A DNA stretch of 11,520 bases, from positions 1,288-12,807 of the forward strand of contig JAGOLU010000017.1 in assembly GCA_017993865.1 (NCBI GenBank), given 5' to 3'. Below, piece by piece: positions 6,661 through 11,520 of the stretch. Origin of the DNA: Candidatus Woesebacteria bacterium. Its GTDB lineage: Bacteria; Patescibacteriota; Microgenomatia; UBA1406; GWC2-37-13. The translations under genes and the position numbers were made by a program. The notes beneath the pieces are model-generated. The model did not search any database and was not told where the DNA came from. It worked only from the letters and a program-made list of their open reading frames with translations. Numbering within the stretch: the stretch's first letter is position 1; each line of letters starts with the position of its first letter.

Positions 6661-8400
6661 TTAGTCTCGCTTGTTCATAAACATCTTTTGAAAGGCGTCT
6701 TTTGGTATCTCGACTTTACCTACCAATTTCATTTTCTTTTTCCCTTCTTTTTGACGCTCCAACAGCATTTTACGACGTCCCACATCTCCTGACCCAAGGT
6801 TTTTCCCACTTCCGCCCAAAACATCTTTCCGGAATGGCGCGATGCGTTCTGATGCAATGATCTTGCCTTTGTATTGCGCCTGGATTTTGACTTCATATTG
6901 CTGGCGGGGGATGAGTGCGCGCATTCGTTTACACACATCCTGACCTTTCTCATAAGACCGATCAGCAACCACAATCTCTGAGAATTCTTCTATGGTTTGG
7001 CCATTCAACAATAGGAGTAGTTTGTCTGCTTTCACTTCCTTATACTCCATAAGTTCCCAATCTAAACTTGCGTACCCTGAAGTTGCAGATTTGAGTACAT
7101 CAAAGAAATCAGAGATCATTTCGGCCAACGGCATTTTGTAGGTGAGTGAGACCTGATGTTTGTTGTCCATCGTCACAAACTCTGCTCGGTGAGCCTCACA
7201 CAACTTCATAACGGCACCAACATAGGAAGAAGGTGCGATGATGAGAATGCGGACAATCGGTTCTTTGTATATTCCTTCTGACACCTTAATGAAATCAACT
7301 TGGGGCGGCGTGATGATAATATTGAGGTCAAACTCTCGCTCAAGTCTCTCGCGCACAACATCTGCATGAAGCAAGCCCAAAAACCCCACACGAAACCCTG
7401 CGCCTAGTGCCTGACTATAAATTGGTTGGTAATCTAATGCTGCATCGTTTAAGGTGAGTTTCTCAAGGGCCTTCTTAAAGTTCGTATAATCCGCGGGGTC
7501 GGTGGGGAAGAGGCTCGCAAACACCATTGGTTTTACCCGTCGATAGCCACCCAGTGCTTCGCCTCCGTGTCGCGAATCTACCATGGTATCTCCTACGGTC
7601 ACTTGATGAATATCTTTGAGGTTGGTGGCTATGTACCCAATCTCACCAGACTCAAGCCTCTCTCTGGGAGTTAAGTCTGGTAAAAAATAGCCCACTTCAA
7701 CAGGTTCAAATACCGTGTCTGTCGCACACAACCGTAGTGTGGATTTGGCTTGCATCGAGTGGTCCATGATACGGACAAATGCAACAACACCCCGATGGGT
7801 ATCGTAATACGAATCAAATATGAGAGCTCTCGAAGCCTTCTGATCAGAAATAGTTGGGGGAGCAATTTTCTGAATTATTGCGCGCAACAGTTCTTGTACT
7901 CCTTGACCTGTTTTTGCAGATACGCTGTAAATTTCTGCATCTGCACAGCCTAGAAACTCTGTGAGTGCCATACGCGTTTCGGCCTCTTGCGCATTAGGAA
8001 GGTCGATTTTGTTCACTACGGGGATGATGGTAAGGTTTTTTTCGAGCGCTTTGTATGCGTTTGCGATGGTCTGAGCTTGGATTCCCTGACTAGCGTCGAC
8101 AAGCAGAATCACCCCTTCAACACACGCTAATGTCCGGTCAACTTCGTAGGAGAAATCAACATGACCAGGTGTGTCGATCAAGTTGAGAATGTAATCCACA
8201 CCTTCGTGAGTATATTTCATGCGCACCGGAGCAAGTTTGATCGTAATGCCACGCTCTCGTGAGATAGGGTTACGGTCAAGAACTTGATGATTGTGATCGG
8301 TAAGCTCAATAGTATGCGTCAACTCAAGAAGTCGATCGGCAAGCGTTGACTTACCATGATCAATATGGGCAATGATAGCAAAGTTACGGATGGATGGCAT
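6661..8400 (-). CDS. lepA: Elongation factor 4 (LepA), ribosome-associated GTPase
   Basis: LepA/EF4 is a translational GTPase that binds the ribosome and has been linked to back-translocation and to ribosome assembly. It has 579 residues (E. coli 599). The GTPase motifs are intact: G1 AHIDHGKST (11-19), switch I RERGITIK (48-55), DTPGH (76-80, with catalytic His80), NKID (130-133) and SAK (161-163). The EF-G-like beta-barrel and the LepA-specific C-terminal domain follow (LIPRQQYEVKIQAQ, RQKEGKKKMK, GKVEIPKDAF). A Gly/Ser-rich loop, GGSGKNLGSGD (529-539), replaces the shorter KCYGGD-type segment. The ATG has no Shine-Dalgarno site and lies about four bases after a predicted transcript start. 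It is 36 bp downstream of pyk on the same strand, so read-through from pyk is also possible. Confidence 0.97.
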   Translation of the reverse strand: MPSIRNFAIIAHIDHGKSTLADRLLELTHTIELTDHNHQVLDRNPISRERGITIKLAPVRMKYTHEGVDYILNLIDTPGHVDFSYEVDRTLACVEGVILLVDASQGIQAQTIANAYKALEKNLTIIPVVNKIDLPNAQEAETRMALTEFLGCADAEIYSVSAKTGQGVQELLRAIIQKIAPPTISDQKASRALIFDSYYDTHRGVVAFVRIMDHSMQAKSTLRLCATDTVFEPVEVGYFLPDLTPRERLESGEIGYIATNLKDIHQVTVGDTMVDSRHGGEALGGYRRVKPMVFASLFPTDPADYTNFKKALEKLTLNDAALDYQPIYSQALGAGFRVGFLGLLHADVVRERLEREFDLNIIITPPQVDFIKVSEGIYKEPIVRILIIAPSSYVGAVMKLCEAHRAEFVTMDNKHQVSLTYKMPLAEMISDFFDVLKSATSGYASLDWELMEYKEVKADKLLLLLNGQTIEEFSEIVVADRSYEKGQDVCKRMRALIPRQQYEVKIQAQYKGKIIASERIAPFRKDVLGGSGKNLGSGDVGRRKMLLERQKEGKKKMKLVGKVEIPKDAFQKMFMNKRD

Positions 8401-8410
8401 AGATACGGGT

Positions 8411-8419
8411 ATTTTAGCA
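8411..8419 (-). promoter_or_regulatory. Extended -10 promoter of lepA
   Basis: On the minus strand TG, one base, then TAAAAT (8416 to 8411) form an extended -10 element in the 36-bp pyk-lepA gap. The predicted start is near 8404, giving a leader of about four bases. No clear -35 box is found. Confidence 0.5.
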
Positions 8420-8436
8420 GTAATGGCCGCTCTTTA

Positions 8437-9873
8437 TTAGTCTACTTGTATCATACGCACGGTAGAAGTGCCTCCTGCAGCACCCCACGTATCACCATGT
8501 ACCACAATGACCATCTGTCCAGAAGAGAGGTTGCCTTCTTCTTTTAATCTACTCACCGCATGCAGAGCATGTTCACGTCCTACTGCACCCGACAATATAT
8601 TCTGAGGAAAAAATGGGGTGACTGCATATGACAGACACAATGAGCCGTACACTAATGGACTTGTGGTGAAGGCAAAGACGGGGATGTGTGGTCGAAAGTG
8701 CGAAAGCAAACGTGCGGTCCTACCCGAATGAGTGAATGTGACAAATGCTGCAATCTCCTTGCCTGCATGGCAATTATCTATATAAAGTTTATAAGCAACG
8801 TGCGCCACTCTTGACGAATCGTCCAGTAGAATCAGGTCGATCGCGTCACGCATATATTTTGTACCTTGGAACTCTGCGACTTGCGCAATTTTGGTCATCA
8901 TTTGCACTGTCTCAACAGGATATTTACCACTTGCTGATTCTCCTGAGAGCATGATAGCGTCGGTTCTGTCAAAAACAGCATTAGCGACATCAGATACCTC
9001 TGCCCTTGTGGGAAAGCTATTAAACTCCATGCTCGCCATCATTTGGGTTGCAGTAATGACCGATTTGCCATAGCGCAAACAAGTGTCGATCATGCGCTTT
9101 TGGTGGACGGGTACGTTTTGAATTGGCGTCTCAACTCCCAAGTCACCGCGCGCCACCATCACGCTATCTGTTTCTTTGACTATTTCCTCTAAGTTGTCCA
9201 TGGACTGGGCGGTTTCAAGTTTCGCACAGATCTGCGCATGACAGTTTTTATCGGCTAGTTTTTTGCGTACATCAATAATATCTTGCGCGGTGCGAGAAAA
9301 CGAAAATGCGACAATTTCCATTTGTTCTTCAACCGCAATATCTATTCCTACGTAATCCCTTGCGGTCAGTATCTCGATGGGGAAGTCAGCTCCGGGGATA
9401 TTCAGCGATTTCCGAGTCTTTAGGACAGCATCCGAGCACGATTTTATCCAAACCGTTTGCGCCCCTGGCGTAACATCTTCGTCCACCTCAAACGTTATGG
9501 TTCCATCGTCAAAAAGGAGCTTTTGTCCTTTCTGGAGGGATGCGATGATATGAGGATGGGTCAAAGTAAAAACGGGAGATCCGAATTCAAATCTATCTCC
9601 AACATGAATTTCTTTTTGGGGCTCGTCTAGAATAATCCGGAATGAAGGGCCTTGTAAATCCATCATAACCCCGATAGCGACTCTCAGCTTTGCTGCGGCG
9701 GCTCTCACCCGCTTCACGCGTTCGCGATGCCACTCAATCTCTCCGTGCTTGAAGTTAAAGCGGAAAACGTTTACTCCTGCCTGGATGAGCTTTTCGATGG
9801 TTTCTGGGCTGTCTGACGCGGGTCCGAGGGTAGCGACGATCTTGGTTAGTTTGGAGTGTGTGGTTCCCTGCAT
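8437..9873 (-). CDS. pyk: Pyruvate kinase with altered potassium-site residues
   Basis: Pyruvate kinase converts phosphoenolpyruvate and ADP to pyruvate and ATP, the last step of glycolysis. The 478-residue product starts MQG..TKIVATLGPAS, the family N-terminus. The barrel carries the catalytic Lys218 (CAKLE), the metal ligands Glu220 and Asp244 (ARGDLGVE), and ATQMMASM with Thr276. The B domain lies near 80-170 and the C-terminal domain starts near 345. The potassium-site motifs are unusual: NFSHG is NFKHG (Lys42) and DTKGPEIR is DLQGPSFR (Leu73, Ser77). The frame is open further upstream to 10017, but those 48 residues fit no pyruvate kinase and overlap yebC, so ATG 9873 is preferred. No Shine-Dalgarno site is seen. 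TATAGT (minus strand, 9892 to 9887) could be a -10 giving a leader of about six bases. Confidence 0.95.
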   Translation of the reverse strand: MQGTTHSKLTKIVATLGPASDSPETIEKLIQAGVNVFRFNFKHGEIEWHRERVKRVRAAAAKLRVAIGVMMDLQGPSFRIILDEPQKEIHVGDRFEFGSPVFTLTHPHIIASLQKGQKLLFDDGTITFEVDEDVTPGAQTVWIKSCSDAVLKTRKSLNIPGADFPIEILTARDYVGIDIAVEEQMEIVAFSFSRTAQDIIDVRKKLADKNCHAQICAKLETAQSMDNLEEIVKETDSVMVARGDLGVETPIQNVPVHQKRMIDTCLRYGKSVITATQMMASMEFNSFPTRAEVSDVANAVFDRTDAIMLSGESASGKYPVETVQMMTKIAQVAEFQGTKYMRDAIDLILLDDSSRVAHVAYKLYIDNCHAGKEIAAFVTFTHSGRTARLLSHFRPHIPVFAFTTSPLVYGSLCLSYAVTPFFPQNILSGAVGREHALHAVSRLKEEGNLSSGQMVIVVHGDTWGAAGGTSTVRMIQVD

Positions 9874-9926
9874 AGGAGTATAGGATACTATATCGGCCCG
9901 CAAAAGGGAATAGGTCGCGCCGTTTG

Positions 9927-9954
9927 TGCTAGAATCTCGTGTATCTGTTACAAT
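9927..9954 (+). promoter_or_regulatory. Tandem extended -10 promoters for yebC
   Basis: Two extended -10 elements lie 19 bp apart: TG-C-TAGAAT at 9927-9935 and TG-T-TACAAT at 9946-9954. Predicted starts are about 9942 and 9961. They lie in the divergent 132-bp pyk-yebC gap. Either would give a conventional leader carrying AGGAGG. Confidence 0.5.
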
Positions 9955-9964
9955 TGATTGACAG

Positions 9965-9970
9965 AGGAGG
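9965..9970 (+). promoter_or_regulatory. Perfect Shine-Dalgarno AGGAGG, misplaced for the family start
   Basis: AGGAGG lies 11 bases before TTG 9982, which opens the yebC frame. It lies 35 bases before ATG 10006, where the conserved MAGHSKW begins. It is the strongest ribosome-binding site in the window and decides between the two starts in an unexpected way. Confidence 0.6.
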
Positions 9971-10005
9971 TCAAAGGTTAGTTGCAGAATTTTTCTTTTT
10001 ATTGT

Positions 10006-10731
10006 ATGGCTGGACATTCAAAATGGAAGAATAATTTGGGGAGAAAGACCTCTCAAGATGCCAAGCGCTCTGCAAGCTTCGGAAAACTTTCACGCGCGAT
10101 CACTATCGCAGTAATAGAAGGGGGCTCACCTGAACCTAATTTCAACCCTCGGCTCCGCGTGGCAATCGATAAGGCCAAAGAGTCCAGCATGCCAAGAGAC
10201 AACATTGAGCGTGCTATCGGTAAAGGGAGTGGTCCTGATAAAAATTCTCTCCACAGCATTCTGTATGAAATATTTGGCCCCGGAGGTGTCAATATTCTTG
10301 CCATTGCCACATCTGACAATCCAAACCGAACCAACGGCGAAGTGCATAGCCTTGTCGAGAAGCGTCACGGTAAAATGGGAAAGAGTGGCTCGGCGCAGCA
10401 CTTGTTTGTCCATTGCTGCGTTGTAGCAGTACAAAACCCTACCGAGCCTGCAGCTGAGGAGCTACTTTTGGGCCTTACTGAAGCTCTCCAAGCAGATGAT
10501 CTTGTGTCTGACGCAGAGTCGACGCACATATACTTCCCGTTCGTCATGTTTGGAAAATCGTCAGAAATAGTGCAGTCTTCTGGTCTGGCTGTGCTCACTC
10601 CACCACAGACAATCTACAAGCCGCTCGTTACAATGCAAATCACTGATGATATTGGAGAAAATCTTGGTACACTGTTGTCCACATTAGAGGAACATGATGA
10701 CGTACACGAAGTGTTTCATAATGCAGTCTAG
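10006..10731 (+). CDS. yebC: YebC/PmpR family translation or regulatory factor
   Basis: YebC-family proteins (TACO1 in mitochondria) were long annotated as transcription regulators; more recent work ties several members to relief of ribosome stalling on proline runs. The product is 241 residues from ATG 10006. It starts with the hallmark MAGHSKW, then QDAKR (17-21), NPRLRVAIDKAK (47-58), MPRDNIERAI (62-71), GPGGVNIL (91-98) and NRTNGEVHSL (107-116), all family signatures. The C-terminal half is more divergent. An alternative TTG at 9982 would add eight residues (MQNFSFYC) and has the better ribosome-binding site. The gene is followed by a hairpin terminator and appears to be a single transcription unit. 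Which of the two roles applies here cannot be told from sequence. Confidence 0.93.
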   Translation: MAGHSKWKNNLGRKTSQDAKRSASFGKLSRAITIAVIEGGSPEPNFNPRLRVAIDKAKESSMPRDNIERAIGKGSGPDKNSLHSILYEIFGPGGVNILAIATSDNPNRTNGEVHSLVEKRHGKMGKSGSAQHLFVHCCVVAVQNPTEPAAEELLLGLTEALQADDLVSDAESTHIYFPFVMFGKSSEIVQSSGLAVLTPPQTIYKPLVTMQITDDIGENLGTLLSTLEEHDDVHEVFHNAV

Positions 10732-10746
10732 AGTAATTCTCTCGTC

Positions 10747-10773
10747 ATAATGCGCTTTTGGCGCTATTATTTT
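10747..10773 (+). terminator. Intrinsic terminator after yebC
   Basis: ATAATGCGC (10747-10755) pairs with GCGC-T-ATTAT (10761-10770) with one bulged T and a 5-base loop (TTTTG). The stem runs straight into TTTT. The A/T-rich outer stem also reads back on the other strand, though nothing converges on it. Confidence 0.6.
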
Positions 10774-10800
10774 GCTTGAGAACCTTAATCGAACTACATA
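10772..10800 (+). promoter_or_regulatory. Promoter of the flippase gene
   Basis: TTGCTT (10772-10777), a 17-bp spacer and TACATA (10795-10800) form a plausible -35/-10 pair. The predicted start is about 10807, essentially the ATG at 10806. The -35 overlaps the U-run of the preceding terminator. Confidence 0.4.
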
Positions 10801-10805
10801 ACTTT

Positions 10806-11520
10806 ATGGAGATACTAACGCAAAAAGTCAAACAAGTAATTCAGCACTTCAACTCAAAGACAGGGCGCTTGATTATCGTAAACACCATTGGGACCTATTT
10901 AAACATAGCCTTTGCTTTGTTTTTCGTCCTATTGCTTACACGCACGATGGGGAGAGTGGAGTATGGGACCATGACCATATTGCTTAACGTAAGTTATATA
11001 TTGGCCAACATCCTTGAGTTTGGTACTACTGCTACAATCTATTCGCATATTCCAGGGATGCACGCCATAAGTGAGCGACGAGAGGAGCTCTTGGGGTTTA
11101 TCAAAACTACTCTGGTCTACCAAAGCGGACTGTCTATTATGGTCATAGGTCTTCTGATCATTGCATTTCCGACTTTGGATCAACATTTTTTCAAAACGAG
11201 TGCAGGAGTGCCCACGCTCACTATTACCGCTATATCCGTGCTCTGTTTTATATGGCAAAATACTCTGCTCAATATGTTGTTTGCCATGAAAAAGTTCGTG
11301 GCAGCGAATGTATGGCTCAATGTCTCTAATCTTATCAAAACTGTTGTTATTATTCTCTTATTTCCCCTCAATCTGGTGAGCTTGGGGTCGGTTATTTTTG
11401 TATTTGGTGTTGTAGGACCAATAATCTTTATTGGTATCGCAGCGTGGTATTATCGATCAGATGTAGGAACAATTCTTAGTAATGTCAAAACCTCGCGTGA
11501 TCAACTCAAGATTCAATACA
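10806..11520 (+). CDS. Wzx-like polysaccharide flippase, N-terminal part (runs off window)
   Basis: The frame is open from ATG 10806 to the window end: 238 residues, 3' end missing. It is strongly hydrophobic, with membrane helices at about 22-45, 53-75, 104-122, 138-158, 172-192 and 195-214. The segment LLLTRTMGRVEYGTM (42-56) followed by LEFGTTATIYSHIP (70-83) matches the R-x-LG-x-x-EYG and GL/FG pattern of oligosaccharide flippases of the MOP superfamily, which move lipid-linked sugar units across the membrane. This suggests a surface-polysaccharide locus to the right. No Shine-Dalgarno site precedes the ATG. The exact substrate and family (RfbX, MurJ-like or other) cannot be fixed from the N-terminal part. 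Confidence 0.8.
   Translation, partial: MEILTQKVKQVIQHFNSKTGRLIIVNTIGTYLNIAFALFFVLLLTRTMGRVEYGTMTILLNVSYILANILEFGTTATIYSHIPGMHAISERREELLGFIKTTLVYQSGLSIMVIGLLIIAFPTLDQHFFKTSAGVPTLTITAISVLCFIWQNTLLNMLFAMKKFVAANVWLNVSNLIKTVVIILLFPLNLVSLGSVIFVFGVVGPIIFIGIAAWYYRSDVGTILSNVKTSRDQLKIQY

Noticed and set aside
9874..10017. 48-residue N-terminal extension of pyruvate kinase
   Set aside because: The extra residues do not resemble the family, run into yebC on the other strand, and the usual start is at 9873.
10929..11371. Minus-strand open frames at the right edge
   Set aside because: They lie opposite a long hydrophobic frame with clear flippase motifs and show no features of their own.

Overview
The window looks like a chromosomal piece of a small-genome bacterium, most likely from the Candidate Phyla Radiation (Patescibacteria, perhaps Microgenomates-like). 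This is inferred from divergent but complete housekeeping genes, very tight packing, almost no Shine-Dalgarno sites, and a secreted Thr/Pro-stalk protein of a style common in those lineages. No rRNA or marker tree is available here to prove it. TGA is used as a stop (folD, miaA and the HD gene), so this is not one of the lineages that recode TGA. There is no CRISPR array, tRNA, rRNA, transposase or phage gene, and no gene-free stretch reaches 300 bases; the longest is about 132 bp between pyk and yebC.

Layout. 1-3662 (+) is a housekeeping run: the C-terminal two thirds of gyrA, then folD, then miaA overlapping folD by 4 bp. 3676-5924 (+) is a two-gene cell-surface unit behind its own promoter. 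Its first gene encodes a one-pass membrane protein whose outer domain resembles the N-terminal half of SurA-type chaperones. The second encodes a 532-residue secreted protein with a Cys-rich head, a Thr/Pro stalk, two related Cys modules and a C-terminal membrane anchor. 5974-6630 (+) encodes a soluble HD-domain protein. 6661-9873 (-) holds pyk followed by lepA, convergent with the HD gene. 10006-10731 (+) is yebC, divergent from pyk. A terminator hairpin follows at about 10747-10773, and from 10806 a Wzx-like flippase runs off the window.

How the genes relate. Most are core functions: DNA supercoiling, one-carbon metabolism, tRNA modification, the last glycolytic step and two ribosome-associated factors. 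The accessory interest lies in the surface unit, which may pair a membrane-tethered chaperone with a Cys/Pro-rich client, and in the start of a possible surface-polysaccharide locus at the right edge.

A recurring feature is an extended -10 element (TGnTAnnAT-like) placed so that transcription would begin at or within a few bases of the start codon (folD, the 3719 gene, lepA; a -35/-10 pair does the same for the flippase). This suggests widespread leaderless mRNAs. The best candidates for something new are the 3719-5924 unit and the unusual potassium-site residues of the pyruvate kinase. I see no clear evidence of a wholly novel defence or mobile system.
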